In this document: in pieces, positions 46,018-55,852 of the stretch
Numbering within the stretch: position 1 is the first letter of the stretch
How the letters are laid out: each line of letters opens with the position of its first letter
From: CAYSFW01 sp964620675
Lineage (GTDB): Bacteria > Pseudomonadota > Gammaproteobacteria > UWMA-0217
Assembly: GCA_964620675.1 (NCBI GenBank)
Contig: CAZUJU010000004.1
Coordinates: forward strand, 1-64,000
DNA length: 64,000 nucleotides
Direction of reading: 5' to 3'
The notes under the pieces: generated by a model
What the model was told of the DNA's origin: nothing
What the model saw: the letters and a program-made list of their open reading frames with translations, nothing else
The model's database searches: none
Position numbers and translations under genes: made by a program

Positions 46018-46740
46018 TTGCGCCGTGCCCTCCCCCGAGTATGCCCAAGTTGTCAAACCCGCACGTCGCGCACCTCCCTGTTCGCGACACCTTTTTTTCG
46101 AAGCCGCCTACGACTTCCACCCACGTCCGCGCGCCACCGAAACCTCATCAAGCCTGTGCCATCGGGGCAGACCGAGATCATGCATCGAGGTGATTGGGTC
46201 ACGCAGTCTGCCGAGTACACGCGCCTGCGCGGGTTGCCCGACGGCATCACTGGATCGCCAGGCCACGACAGAATCTGCGTCGCCACCGTTATCGGCACGA
46301 CGACCGACCAACTGAAGACCCATTCACCAGAAACGTGTATCGCGGCACACATTCGACCCACTACACGCTCAAATACCGACGATTCCGGGCGCGTTTCGGA
46401 CATGGGGGATCGCCGCGAGAAGTGGGCGAGGAAGGACATCTTTTCGACCATTTGAGGCCAATCGCCACAGCCTGTAACGACCCTTTCGCATGGAGAGAAA
46501 GGGATCGGACCACCGGGCCAGCCCTAAGCGTCGAGGGCAGGCGCCCGGAGCAACTAAGGTCTAGAATAAGTCTCCGCTCTCCCGCATTCGCAGCCAATTC
46601 ATCGTAATTCCGGCAAACACCCGGGTCCGCCTATGGTTCTTAGGTAGACTCAAGTGCCGCCAGTTCCACCGAGGAATTGCCGTTTCGCGATGCGGGAGAG
46701 TAAACAAGGCGCCGGGCATGGCGCCAGTGTGAGCAGATGA
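46018..46740. other. Long intergenic region, no gene recognised
   Basis: About 720 bp between the GMC gene start and the lpd stop. Several open frames occur on both strands (longest about 137 codons) but none shows family similarity or a good start. The lpd-proximal end holds a terminator. Confidence 0.5.
46701..46725 (-). terminator. Probable terminator of the PDH operon
   Basis: On the minus strand GGCGCC, loop ATGCCC, GGCGCC is followed by TTGTTTA, about 15-40 bp after the lpd stop. Confidence 0.6.
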
Positions 46741-48465
46741 TTATGTGCGCTTCGGCACATAAAGGTCCGTAATCGACCCCTCCGCCATCTCGGCGGCAAA
46801 GCACACGGTTTCGGACAAAGTGGGATGGGGATGGATGGTGAGCGCGAGATCCTGCATATCGGCGCCCATTTCCAGCGCGAGTACCGCCTCTGCAATCAGT
46901 TCGCCGGCATTTTTGCCGATGATGCCGGCCCCGATCACCCGCCGCGTGTTTGCGTCGAACAAGACCTTGGTCATACCGTCGGTCGCGCCCATGCAGAGCG
47001 CGCGACCACTGGCCGCCCACGGAAACGCGCCTTTCTCGTAGGCGACGCCTTGCGCCTTGGCCTGCTCCTCGGTCAGCCCGCACCAAGCGACCTCGGGGTC
47101 GGTGTAGGCAACCGAAGGAATCGTGCGCGCGTCGAAAAACGACTTATGGCCGGCGATGACCTCGGCGGCGACCTTACCTTCATGCGTCGCTTTGTGTGCA
47201 AGCATCGGCTGCCCCACCACGTCGCCGATCGCGAAGATGTGCTCGACGTTGGTACGCTGTTGATTATCGACGGGAATATAACCGCGCTCGTCGACCGTAA
47301 CACCGGCTTTTTCGGCATCGATGAGCTTGCCGTTCGGGCTCCGCCCGATCGCCACCAGCACGCGATCAAAGGTGTCTTCGAAGACCCCGTTCGGCCCTTC
47401 GAAGCTGCATTTCAATCCCGCATCGGTCGGCGTGACCGCCGCGACTTTGGTTTGGGTCAGGACGCGCTCGTAGCGTTTACCGACGAGCTTTTCGAAGGTA
47501 CGTACCAAGTCGCGGTCCGCCCCAGGCATCAGGCCGGGCGTCAACTCGACCACGGTGATGCGCGCGCCGAGCGCGTAATAGACCGTCGCCATCTCCAAAC
47601 CGATGATGCCGCCGCCGATGACCAGCATGCGCGGCGGAATTGCACCGATTTCCAGTGCATCGGTCGAGTCCATCACCCGCGGATCGTCCCACGGAATGAA
47701 GGGCAATTTTGTCACCCGCGACCCCGCCGCGATGATGCACTGCTCGAAACGGATCGTGGTCACGCCGCCATCGTCGGCAGTGACCGCAAGCGTATGGGGG
47801 TCGCCAAAGCGGCCATAACCGGTGACGATTTTTACGCCGCGCTGTTTGGCGAGCTGCTTGAGTCCGCCGGTCAGCTTTCCGACGACCTTGTTCTTGTGCC
47901 CGCGTAGCTTATCGATATCGATCGCCGGCGCCCCAAAGTTGACGCCGAGACCAGCAAATTCGGCCGCCTCGCGGATCACCTCGGCGACGTGCAACAGCGC
48001 CTTCGACGGAATGCATCCGACATTGAGACATACCCCGCCAATCTGCGGATAGCGCTCAACCAAGACCACCTGCTTACCCAGATCAGCGGCGCGAAACGCT
48101 GCGGTATAACCGCCGGGGCCGGAACCCAACACCACGACCTGAGCGTTGATCTCGTCCGCCGGTCCGGTGTCCGCGGCGGTCACCGAGGGCGCTGAATCAC
48201 GCCGCGCGACACTTACGCTGCCGGCCTCGGCCGTCAGTTCGACGATGGGGTCGCCTTGCGAAACCCGGGTTCCCTTCTGGATCAGGAGCGTCTTCACTAC
48301 CCCCGCAACCGGACTTGGCACCTCCATACTCGCCTTGTCCGATTCGAGCGTGATCAACGATTGTTCGACTTCGATCCGATCGCCCGGTTTCACCAGGACT
48401 TCGATCACCTCGACACCCGTGAATCCGCCGATGTCCGGCACTACGATCGTATTCGTCGTTCCCAT
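46741..48465 (-). CDS. lpdA: Dihydrolipoyl dehydrogenase with N-terminal lipoyl domain (E3)
   Basis: A 574-aa E3 component that re-oxidises dihydrolipoamide using FAD and NAD+. Start ATG ending 48465. An N-terminal lipoyl domain (about 1-80, lysine in ESDKASMEVP) is followed by an Ala/Ser linker and the E3 core. The core has GSGPGGYTAAFRAADLG, the redox disulfide GGVCLNVGCIPSK and the C-terminal HPHPTLSET. E3 with its own lipoyl domain is known in Neisseria and relatives. Last gene of aceE-aceF-lpd. Confidence 0.97.
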   Translation of the reverse strand: MGTTNTIVVPDIGGFTGVEVIEVLVKPGDRIEVEQSLITLESDKASMEVPSPVAGVVKTLLIQKGTRVSQGDPIVELTAEAGSVSVARRDSAPSVTAADTGPADEINAQVVVLGSGPGGYTAAFRAADLGKQVVLVERYPQIGGVCLNVGCIPSKALLHVAEVIREAAEFAGLGVNFGAPAIDIDKLRGHKNKVVGKLTGGLKQLAKQRGVKIVTGYGRFGDPHTLAVTADDGGVTTIRFEQCIIAAGSRVTKLPFIPWDDPRVMDSTDALEIGAIPPRMLVIGGGIIGLEMATVYYALGARITVVELTPGLMPGADRDLVRTFEKLVGKRYERVLTQTKVAAVTPTDAGLKCSFEGPNGVFEDTFDRVLVAIGRSPNGKLIDAEKAGVTVDERGYIPVDNQQRTNVEHIFAIGDVVGQPMLAHKATHEGKVAAEVIAGHKSFFDARTIPSVAYTDPEVAWCGLTEEQAKAQGVAYEKGAFPWAASGRALCMGATDGMTKVLFDANTRRVIGAGIIGKNAGELIAEAVLALEMGADMQDLALTIHPHPTLSETVCFAAEMAEGSITDLYVPKRT

Positions 48466-48496
48466 GCGCAAGAGGACTCCTTGATTCGATTTGACG

Positions 48497-49780
48497 CTAG
48501 AGCAGTAAGCGACGGGTGTCGGACAGGACACGATTCAAAAACGCCGTAAAACGCGCGCCGTCCGCACCGTCGATAACGCGATGGTCATAGGATAGCGACA
48601 GCGGCAGGATAAGTCTCGGCTCAAACGCGGTGCCATTCCAGACCGGTTGCATCTTCGAGCGCGACACGCCGAGGATTGCGACTTCGGGCGCATTGACGAT
48701 CGGCGTGAACTGGGTGCCACCGATCCCACCCAGACTCGAGATTGTGAAGCAGCCCCCTTGCATGTCCTGGGGCTTGAGCTTTTTGGTGCGCGCCTTTTCG
48801 CTGGCCTCGCCCAGCTCCGCCGCGATATCGACCAGACTCTTGCGATCGACGTCGCGAATCACCGGCACCACCAGGCCGTCGGGGGTATCCACCGCGACGC
48901 CGATGTGAAAATACTTTTTCAGAATCAGTTGCTCGCCGGTGGCATCAAGCGAACTGTTGAAGCGGGGATGCGCGCGCAACGCCGAAACCACGGCTTTCAT
49001 TAAAAAGGCCAGCAACGTCAACTTGAGGCCGCGCGCCTTGCTCTCCTCCGCCATCGAGCGGCGGAAATCCTCGAGATCGGTGATATCCGCCTCGTCGAAC
49101 TGCGTGACGTGCGGGACCGTGACCCAGTTGCGGTGTAGATTTTGCCCTGTCAACTTATTGATTTTGCTGAGCGGCTTGGTCTCGATCTCACCCCACTGGC
49201 TAAAATCGATCTCAGGCAGCGGCGCCACGGCGAGACCACCGCCAATCCCCTGCGACAAGGCGAGCTTAACGAAACCCTGGACATCCTCCTTGAGGATCCG
49301 GCCCTTGCGCCCCGAACCTTGTACCCGCCCGAGATCCACCCCAAGCTCGCGCGCGAAGCGGCGGATTGACGGGCTGGCATACGCGGCGGCGAACTTGGCT
49401 TTATCGATCTGCGCCGTTGGCGACGGCCGCAGGGACACCTTCGTGGCGGGCGGTGGAGACGACGACGGCGCCGCTGCAATCGCTGGGGGCGTCGCGGCCG
49501 GGGCCGATGGCGACGGCATCGGCGTTGCAGCGGTCGCCTCAGCGCTGATCTCCAGCGTCAGAATCGGGCTGCCTTGGGAAACGCGGTCACCGACCTTGAC
49601 CTTGAGCGCTGCGACCACGCCGGCATCGCTTGACGGAATCTCCATCGACGCCTTGTCGGATTCAAGCGTAATCAGTGAATCTTCGGCCGCGATCCGGTCA
49701 CCCGGCCGGACCAATACCTCGATGATTTCGACTTCACCGAAATTCCCGATATCCGGGACGAGTATTTCTTTCATCGTCAT
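48497..49780 (-). CDS. aceF: Pyruvate dehydrogenase E2, dihydrolipoyllysine acetyltransferase
   Basis: A 427-aa E2. Start ATG ending 49780 (MTMKEILVPD). It has one lipoyl domain (lysine in ESDKASMEIP), a Pro/Ala linker, a peripheral subunit-binding domain (ASPSIRRFARELGVD to RILKEDV) and the catalytic acyltransferase domain with SYDHRVIDGADGARF (catalytic His and Asp). E. coli has three lipoyl domains; here there is one, with another on E3. It follows aceE with a 16-bp gap. Confidence 0.97.
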   Translation of the reverse strand: MTMKEILVPDIGNFGEVEIIEVLVRPGDRIAAEDSLITLESDKASMEIPSSDAGVVAALKVKVGDRVSQGSPILTLEISAEATAATPMPSPSAPAATPPAIAAAPSSSPPPATKVSLRPSPTAQIDKAKFAAAYASPSIRRFARELGVDLGRVQGSGRKGRILKEDVQGFVKLALSQGIGGGLAVAPLPEIDFSQWGEIETKPLSKINKLTGQNLHRNWVTVPHVTQFDEADITDLEDFRRSMAEESKARGLKLTLLAFLMKAVVSALRAHPRFNSSLDATGEQLILKKYFHIGVAVDTPDGLVVPVIRDVDRKSLVDIAAELGEASEKARTKKLKPQDMQGGCFTISSLGGIGGTQFTPIVNAPEVAILGVSRSKMQPVWNGTAFEPRLILPLSLSYDHRVIDGADGARFTAFLNRVLSDTRRLLL

Positions 49781-49796
49781 GATGGCGTCCTCGTCC

Positions 49797-52466
49797 TCAG
49801 GCGTGTAGCGGGTTGGTCTTGTTGACGTCGATCCCGTAGCGCCGGATCGCTTCGGTGACCTGGTTCGCCGCAATCGCCTGCTCATCGGCGAGTGCCTTCA
49901 GGGCCGCCACGACGACGTAGTGCCGATTGACCTCGAAATGACGCCGCAGCGCAGCGCGGGTATCGCTACGGCCGAAGCCATCGGTGCCAAGCACGGCGTA
50001 GCGCGCGGGAATAAACCCGCGGATCTGGTCGGCGTGGGCCTTGATGTAATCCGTCGCCGCAATTACCGGACCGGGCTGGCCGCGCAACAGTCGGGTGACA
50101 TACGGCGCGCGCGGCGTTTCCTCGGGATGCAACAAGTTCCACCGCTCGCAATCCATGCCATCGCGCTGCAACTCGCTGAAGCTCGTGACGCTCCAGATAT
50201 CGGCCGACACGGCCCAATCACTTTCGAGCAGTTCGGCCGCCGCGATCACTTCGCGCAGGATCGCGCCGGAGCCGAGCAGCTGGATCCGATGCTGATGTTC
50301 GCCGCCAGCGCGGAACCGATACATCCCCTTGATGATGCCATCCGCCGCACCCTCTGGCAGCGCCGGGTGGTGGTAGTTTTCGTTCATCACGGTGATGTAG
50401 TAGTAGCAGCTCTGCTGCTCCTGAAACATTCGCCGCAAGCCGTCCTGGATGATCACCACCAGCTCGTAGGCAAAGGTCGGGTCGTAAGCGATACAGTTCG
50501 GGATTGTTGCGGCCAACACCAGACTGTGGCCGTCCTGGTGTTGCAATCCCTCGCCAGCGAGCGTCGTACGCCCGGCGGTACCCCCAAGCAAAAATCCGCG
50601 CGTGCGCGAGTCTCCCGCGGCCCATGCGAGATCGCCGATGCGCTGGAAGCCGAACATCGAGTAGTAGATATAGAACGGGATCATGTTCACGCCGTGGTTG
50701 CTGTAGGCAGTACCCGCGGCGATCCACGATGAAAACGAACCCGCTTCGTTGATCCCCTCCTCAAGGATCTGGCCGGACTTGTCTTCCTTGTAAAACATCA
50801 CCTGATCCTTGTCCTGTGGCGTGTACAGCTGGCCGACCGACGAATAGATTCCGAGTTGGCGAAACATCCCTTCCATGCCGAAGGTACGCGCCTCGTCCGG
50901 CACGATCGGCACCACGTTCTTGCCGATTTTCTTGTCCCGCGCCAGCATCGTCAGCAAGCGCACGAATGCCATCGTCGTCGACATTTCGCGCTCGCCGGTG
51001 TCTTCGAGCAGTGACCCGAATTCCGACAACGCCGGCACTTCGAGCGGCGCGGCGAGCTGCTTGCGTTGCGGGATGAAGCCGCCGAGCTGCTTGCGCCGCT
51101 CCAGCAGGTAGCGGATTTCGGGGCTGTCGTCGGCCGGACGACAAAATTTCGCCGCGGCGGCGTCCGCATCCGACAGCGGAATGTTGAAGCGGTTCTTGAA
51201 CGCGATCAGCTGCTCTTCGTCAAGTTTCTTCTGCGAGTGGGTACGGTTCTGTGCCTCGCCCGCCGAGCCCATGCCGTAACCCTTCACCGTCTTGGCCAGG
51301 ATCACGGTGGGTTGGCCCTTGTGATTCACGGCCGCATGGTAGGCCGCATAGACCTTGTGCGGGTCGTGCCCGCCGCGGTTCAGGCGCCAGATATCGGCGT
51401 CGGACATCTTCGCCACACGCGCCTTGAGCTCCGGGTACTTACCAAAGAAGTGTTCGCGCACGAAGGCACCGTCGCGGGATTTGTAATTCTGGTACTCGCC
51501 GTCGACCGCCTCCATCATCCGTTGCCGCAGCAACCCGTCGTGATCGAGCGCGAATAGCGGGTCCCAGTAAGAACCCCAAATGACCTTGAGCACGTTCCAG
51601 CCGACGCCGCGAAACACCGCTTCGAGCTCCTGGATGATCTTGCCGTTGCCCCGCACCGGACCATCGAGACGTTGCAGGTTGCAATTAACGACCCAGATCA
51701 GGTTGTCGAGCTTTTCGCGCGCCGCGAGCGAGATCGCGCCTAGGGTTTCCGGCTCATCGACCTCGCCGTCACCGATGAAGCACCAAACCTTGCGATCGCG
51801 CGTGTCCGCCAGACCACGGTCCTGGAGATACTTCATGAAACGCGCCTGGTAAATCGCCTTGATCGGTCCCAGCCCCATCGAAACGGTCGGGAATTGCCAC
51901 AGGTCCGGCATCAACCACGGATGCGGATAGGATGAAAGTCCCCCGCCGTCGACCTCCTGCCGGAACAGCTCCAGCTGCGCCTCGCTGATGCGCCCTTCAA
52001 GGAAGGCCCGCGCGTACGTACCGGGTGCCGAATGGCCCTGAAAATAGATCAAATCACCGCCATGCTGATGGCTCGCCGCACGCCAGAAATGATTGAAGCC
52101 AACGTCATATAAGGTTGCCGCGGAGGCAAAGGTCGCGATGTGCCCGCCCAGTTCGCTACTCTTGCGATTGGCGCGCACCACCATTGCGAGCGCGTTCCAG
52201 CGGATCAGTGAACGGATCCGATGCTCCATCGCGTGGTCGCCGGGATGAGGCGCTTCGAGGTGAGGTGGGAGGGTGTTGACGTAGGCCGTATTGGCGGAGT
52301 ACGGCAGATTCGCGCCCGAGCGCCGCGCCTGATCCACCAATTGCTCAAGCAGATAATGGGCGCGCTCGATCCCCTCGTGCTCGATGACAGCCTCCAGCGC
52401 CTCGATCCACTCCTGAGTCTCTTGCGCGTCGTTATCCAGATCCATAGGTTGTGTTACAGCATTCAT
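49797..52466 (-). CDS. aceE: Pyruvate dehydrogenase E1, homodimeric type
   Basis: An 889-aa thiamine-diphosphate enzyme decarboxylating pyruvate and acetylating the E2 lipoyl group. The ThDP motif begins at GDGEVDEPE. Other marks are GHSAPGTYARAFLEGR and the HQDGHSLVLA segment. Length agrees with gammaproteobacterial AceE. First gene of the operon; an inverted repeat at 52538-52563 lies upstream. Confidence 0.98.
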   Translation of the reverse strand: MNAVTQPMDLDNDAQETQEWIEALEAVIEHEGIERAHYLLEQLVDQARRSGANLPYSANTAYVNTLPPHLEAPHPGDHAMEHRIRSLIRWNALAMVVRANRKSSELGGHIATFASAATLYDVGFNHFWRAASHQHGGDLIYFQGHSAPGTYARAFLEGRISEAQLELFRQEVDGGGLSSYPHPWLMPDLWQFPTVSMGLGPIKAIYQARFMKYLQDRGLADTRDRKVWCFIGDGEVDEPETLGAISLAAREKLDNLIWVVNCNLQRLDGPVRGNGKIIQELEAVFRGVGWNVLKVIWGSYWDPLFALDHDGLLRQRMMEAVDGEYQNYKSRDGAFVREHFFGKYPELKARVAKMSDADIWRLNRGGHDPHKVYAAYHAAVNHKGQPTVILAKTVKGYGMGSAGEAQNRTHSQKKLDEEQLIAFKNRFNIPLSDADAAAAKFCRPADDSPEIRYLLERRKQLGGFIPQRKQLAAPLEVPALSEFGSLLEDTGEREMSTTMAFVRLLTMLARDKKIGKNVVPIVPDEARTFGMEGMFRQLGIYSSVGQLYTPQDKDQVMFYKEDKSGQILEEGINEAGSFSSWIAAGTAYSNHGVNMIPFYIYYSMFGFQRIGDLAWAAGDSRTRGFLLGGTAGRTTLAGEGLQHQDGHSLVLAATIPNCIAYDPTFAYELVVIIQDGLRRMFQEQQSCYYYITVMNENYHHPALPEGAADGIIKGMYRFRAGGEHQHRIQLLGSGAILREVIAAAELLESDWAVSADIWSVTSFSELQRDGMDCERWNLLHPEETPRAPYVTRLLRGQPGPVIAATDYIKAHADQIRGFIPARYAVLGTDGFGRSDTRAALRRHFEVNRHYVVVAALKALADEQAIAANQVTEAIRRYGIDVNKTNPLHA

Positions 52467-52537
52467 CGCATTGCCTACCGCAGTTCTCTGTTGGGCCCGC
52501 CCGGCATTGTCGGCACCAGAGCCTCAGCCAGCAAGCA

Positions 52538-52563
52538 TTAATACAATCAATAGTTAGTATTAA
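52538..52563 (-). promoter_or_regulatory. Inverted repeat upstream of aceE (possible operator)
   Basis: TTAATAC-N12-GTATTAA, a perfect 7-bp inverted repeat in an AT-rich patch, centred about 85 bp before the aceE start. It may be a repressor or activator site controlling the PDH operon. It does not match the E. coli PdhR consensus I know. Confidence 0.35.
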
Positions 52564-52771
52564 GTTTGGCGCGATGGTACCAGAAACGGTAGTTTGTGCC
52601 AGCGCCCGAACCGACCGCTCGATTCTAGATCAACTTTTGTTAAGCTGTATTGGACGCCACCCACCCGCCGACTCCCGACTCGCGTGACGGCGCCTGCCCC
52701 CTTGAGGTTTTTCCCGTACACTAGGGTTTTAGGACGCACTCGTTCACCACACCGTGAACGCGATTGAATTT

Positions 52772-53416
52772 ATGAACGAACGCTCTGATTTTTATCCCAT
52801 CGGTAACCGCTTTCGCAGCTTCCTGCCCGTCGTGGTAGATGTCGAAACGGGCGGTTTCAACCCGCAAACCGATGCCTTGCTGCAAATTGCGGCGGTCACG
52901 CTGCGCATGGACGCCAAGGGCTACCTGTCGCGTCACGAGACCCTGACCCACCATATCAAGCCCTTTCCCGGCGCCAATCTCGAACCGGCGTCGCTCAAGG
53001 TCAATGGCATCGACCCGAACCATCCGTTGAGGATCGCGCTGAGTGAGGACGATGCCCTGAACGGGATTTTCCGCATCCTGCGCAAGGAAGTGAAGGCGAA
53101 CGATTGCACCCGCGCGATTCTGGTCGGACACAACGCCGCCTTCGATCTCAGTTTCCTGAATGCCGCGGTCACTCGCACCGGAACCAAGCGCAATCCGTTC
53201 CACCCATTCAGCAACTTCGACACCGTAACGTTGGCCGGCATGGCTTATGGACAAACTGTGCTCTCGCGCGCCGCGCAGGCGGCTCAACTGGGCTGGAACG
53301 ACGACGAAGCGCACTCGGCGATTTACGATGCCGAGATCACCGCCGATCTGTTTTGCCGGATCATCAACCAATGGCACAACTGCGCCGGTCTTCCGACGTA
53401 CCTAGGGGGCGGATGA
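52772..53416 (+). CDS. rnt: Ribonuclease T
   Basis: A 214-aa DEDDh 3'-5' exoribonuclease trimming tRNA and stable RNA ends. Start ATG 52772 aligns with the E. coli N-terminus; GTG 52754 is in frame upstream. Catalytic residues are in VVDVETGGF, HNAAFDLSFL and HSAIYDAEITADL. KRNPFHPFSNFDT is the family signature. Divergent from aceE and convergent with grxD, its usual partner in many genomes. Confidence 0.96.
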   Translation: MNERSDFYPIGNRFRSFLPVVVDVETGGFNPQTDALLQIAAVTLRMDAKGYLSRHETLTHHIKPFPGANLEPASLKVNGIDPNHPLRIALSEDDALNGIFRILRKEVKANDCTRAILVGHNAAFDLSFLNAAVTRTGTKRNPFHPFSNFDTVTLAGMAYGQTVLSRAAQAAQLGWNDDEAHSAIYDAEITADLFCRIINQWHNCAGLPTYLGGG

Positions 53417-53452
53417 TCCGCCTAGGCACGCGCCGCTCGACATAGCAAGCAC

Positions 53453-53480
53453 GAGCGCGCACCCCACAAGGTGCGCGCTC
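53453..53480. terminator. Strong hairpin between convergent rnt and grxD
   Basis: A perfect 11-bp stem GAGCGCGCACC/GGTGCGCGCTC with loop CCACAA. There is no T tract on either side, so it may end both transcripts imperfectly or protect 3' ends. Confidence 0.55.
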
Positions 53481-53508
53481 GCGTCATGCGTCATGCGTCA
53501 TGCGTCAT
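53481..53508. repeat. Tandem 7-bp repeat (GCGTCAT)x4 at the grxD stop
   Basis: Four perfect GCGTCAT units; the fourth contains the TGA stop of grxD (minus strand GCATGAC...). Unit number could vary by slippage, but the coding part would not be affected because the repeat starts at the stop. Confidence 0.9.
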
Positions 53509-53831
53509 GCCGCCGAGGACTTGGCGGCGGCTTCCATCATGCCCTTGAGCTCGCCGCGCTGGTGCAGCTCCAGGGTAATGTCACAGCCACCGACCAATTC
53601 ACCGTTGATGTAGACCTGCGGGAACGTCGGCCAATCCGCGAAGCGCGGTAAATTCTCGAAGATTTCGGGATCCGCCAGCACATTGACGTAGGCGAACTCG
53701 ACACCGCAATCCTTGAGTGCCTGCGACGCACGCGACGAAAAGCCGCACATCGGAAACTGCGGCGTACCCTTCATGTAAATGACCACCGGGTTCGATTCTA
53801 CTTGTTCTTTAATACGGTCCAAAACGTCCAT
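53505..53831 (-). CDS. grxD: Monothiol glutaredoxin Grx4 family (GrxD)
   Basis: A 108-aa CGFS-type glutaredoxin that binds a shared 2Fe-2S with glutathione and works in Fe-S delivery. MKGTPQFPMCGFSSRASQAL, WPTFPQVYINGELVGGCDI and the length are typical. Convergent with rnt. Confidence 0.97.
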   Translation of the reverse strand: MDVLDRIKEQVESNPVVIYMKGTPQFPMCGFSSRASQALKDCGVEFAYVNVLADPEIFENLPRFADWPTFPQVYINGELVGGCDITLELHQRGELKGMMEAAAKSSAA

Positions 53832-53940
53832 CAGCCATCACCTCGTTCGGTCGAAATTTTGAGGGTCAAGTGTACGCGTTCCACCGCGAGCAAAGGTACA
53901 ACCCTTGAAAAGATGACCTTTTCCACCCGACACCCGCGGG

Positions 53941-55716
53941 TTAAAGCCCCTGCAACTGCAACCACAACTCCAGCGCAGCCAGGTGCCAGAGCTTGTTACC
54001 CCTGATCGGCGTGTGATGCTGATCGGGCGCCGCAAGCAACTGATCGACATACGCCCGCCGATAGATTCCGCGTTCGCGACAGCGCTGCGAGTCCAGCAAA
54101 TCGCGCGTGAAATCGAGGAACTCGCCACGCACGTATTTCAACGCGGGCATCGGAAAATAGCCCTTCGGCCGGTCGATCACCGTCGCCGGCAACAGCGGCC
54201 GCGCGATCTGCTTGAGAATGCCCTTGCCGCCCTCGGCCAGCTTCAATTCGGGCGGCACGCTGGCCGCCAGCTCAACGAGTTCGTGATCGAGAAACGGCAC
54301 CCGCGCTTCGAGCCCCCACGCCATCGTCATGTTGTCGACCCGCTTGACCGGGTCATCGATGATCAAGGTCGTCACATCGAGGTGTAGTACCGAATCAATA
54401 AAGGTATCGGCTTTCGCCGCGAGCAACCGCCCCTCGATCAGGGACGAGGTCACATCTTCCCCGGCGAACCCTGGTGTGACCATGGCGTCGAACTCGGCGT
54501 GGTTGCGATCAAAATAACGCGGCGCAAAGCGTTCCAGCGGCGTGGCTTCCGTCGCCGCATGCATTTCCGGGTACCAAAAATACCCAGCGAAGACCTCATC
54601 CGCCCCCTGCCCCGACTGCACGACCTTGACGTGCCGGGAGACTTGCTCGGAGAGCAAGAAAAAAGCCACCGCATCTTGCGCAAACATTGGCTCGGCCATT
54701 TGCGCGAAGGCCTCGGGTAAACGTCTGAGCACGTCGGCGTTCGGCACATGAAAGCGGTGATGCTCGGTGGCGTAACGCTCCGCCACCGGATCGGAGAACT
54801 CGAACTCGCTGCCCTTCTCCTCCGGCTGATCCTCAAACCCGACCGTAAAGGTCTTGAGATCGCGTACACCCTGCTCAGCCAGCAACGCAACCAGGAGACT
54901 CGAATCCAAGCCGCCCGACAACAGCACCCCCACCGGGACATCCGCCGCGGTCAGGCGACGCTTGACCGCCAGTTTGAGCGCGGCATGAATGCGTGCTTGC
55001 CACTCGTCCGCGGCGACCGGCACTGCAGGACGGTGCGCCTCCAACGTCCAATAACACCGTTTGGTCATGCGACCGTTACGGTCGATCCTCAGCGTATGCG
55101 CGGGTTCGAGCTTGCGAATACCGCGCAGAATCGTACGCGGCGCTGGCACCACCGCGTGAAGTGTGAACAGATGATGGAGTGCCGCCGTATCGATCGCGGT
55201 ATCAATCCCGCCCGCCGCGAGCAGCGCCTGGGTATTGGACGCGAAACGCAAACGCTCGCGTTCGGCCGAATAATACAAGGGCTTGATGCCGAGGCGGTCG
55301 CGAGCCAGAAACAGCGTCTCCTGACGCGTATCCCAGATCGCGATTGCGAACATCCCGACCAGATGGTGGACGCAGTCATCGCCCCACTGGGCGTACGCGC
55401 GCAAGATCACCTCGGTATCGCCATCCGACGAGAATCGATGACCCAGAGCAAGGAGTTTCGCGCGCAGTTCGCGGTAGTTATAGATGGTACCGTTGAAGAC
55501 GACGGCGAGTCCGGCCGCAATATCGACCATTGGCTGGTGCGAGCGCGCGCTGAGATCAATGATCGCGAGACGCCGATGACCGAGCGCGATCGGCGCATGT
55601 GCGTAGATACCCTCGTCATCCGGACCACGCCGTTCGAGCCGGGCGAGCATACTGCGCACCCCACCCAGGTCGGGATTCTCGCCATCGAACCGAAACTCAC
55701 CGCAAATGCCGCACAC
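53941..55716 (-). CDS. AsnB-family amidotransferase, probably N-acetylglutaminylglutamine amide synthase (AsnO type)
   Basis: A 591-aa glutamine-dependent amidotransferase. The start is set at GTG ending 55716 so that the nucleophile is Cys2 (MCGICGEF). The N-terminal glutaminase domain has RRGPDDEG and FNGTIYNYREL; the C-terminal ATP-pyrophosphatase domain has LLSGGLDSSL. Blocks HHLFTLHAVVPAPRTIL, DPVAERYATEHHRFHV and SGQGADEVFAGYFWYPEMH resemble the subgroup that amidates N-acetylglutaminylglutamine to make the osmolyte NAGGN. The usual acetyltransferase/ATP-grasp partner is not adjacent, so plain asparagine synthetase remains possible. Confidence 0.85.
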   Translation of the reverse strand: MCGICGEFRFDGENPDLGGVRSMLARLERRGPDDEGIYAHAPIALGHRRLAIIDLSARSHQPMVDIAAGLAVVFNGTIYNYRELRAKLLALGHRFSSDGDTEVILRAYAQWGDDCVHHLVGMFAIAIWDTRQETLFLARDRLGIKPLYYSAERERLRFASNTQALLAAGGIDTAIDTAALHHLFTLHAVVPAPRTILRGIRKLEPAHTLRIDRNGRMTKRCYWTLEAHRPAVPVAADEWQARIHAALKLAVKRRLTAADVPVGVLLSGGLDSSLLVALLAEQGVRDLKTFTVGFEDQPEEKGSEFEFSDPVAERYATEHHRFHVPNADVLRRLPEAFAQMAEPMFAQDAVAFFLLSEQVSRHVKVVQSGQGADEVFAGYFWYPEMHAATEATPLERFAPRYFDRNHAEFDAMVTPGFAGEDVTSSLIEGRLLAAKADTFIDSVLHLDVTTLIIDDPVKRVDNMTMAWGLEARVPFLDHELVELAASVPPELKLAEGGKGILKQIARPLLPATVIDRPKGYFPMPALKYVRGEFLDFTRDLLDSQRCRERGIYRRAYVDQLLAAPDQHHTPIRGNKLWHLAALELWLQLQGL

Positions 55717-55852
55717 GTTGCCCGCTCCGCCGGTCAAAACGCGATTATCGGCGCCTCACTCCCACAGGGCAACGCGGCGGCGCGACATTCGGGTGCCAAG
55801 CGTGAACGCCGCGTTACAGCTTGCGCGCAGCCCAGTCCGCGCGCGCCGCGCG

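Noticed and set aside
46018..46740. Possible hidden gene in the 720-bp gap
   Set aside because: Frames on both strands are out of character in amino-acid composition and none has a convincing start or motif.
53481..53508. Tandem GCGTCAT repeat as a CRISPR remnant
   Set aside because: Units are 7 bp and directly adjacent, without spacers.
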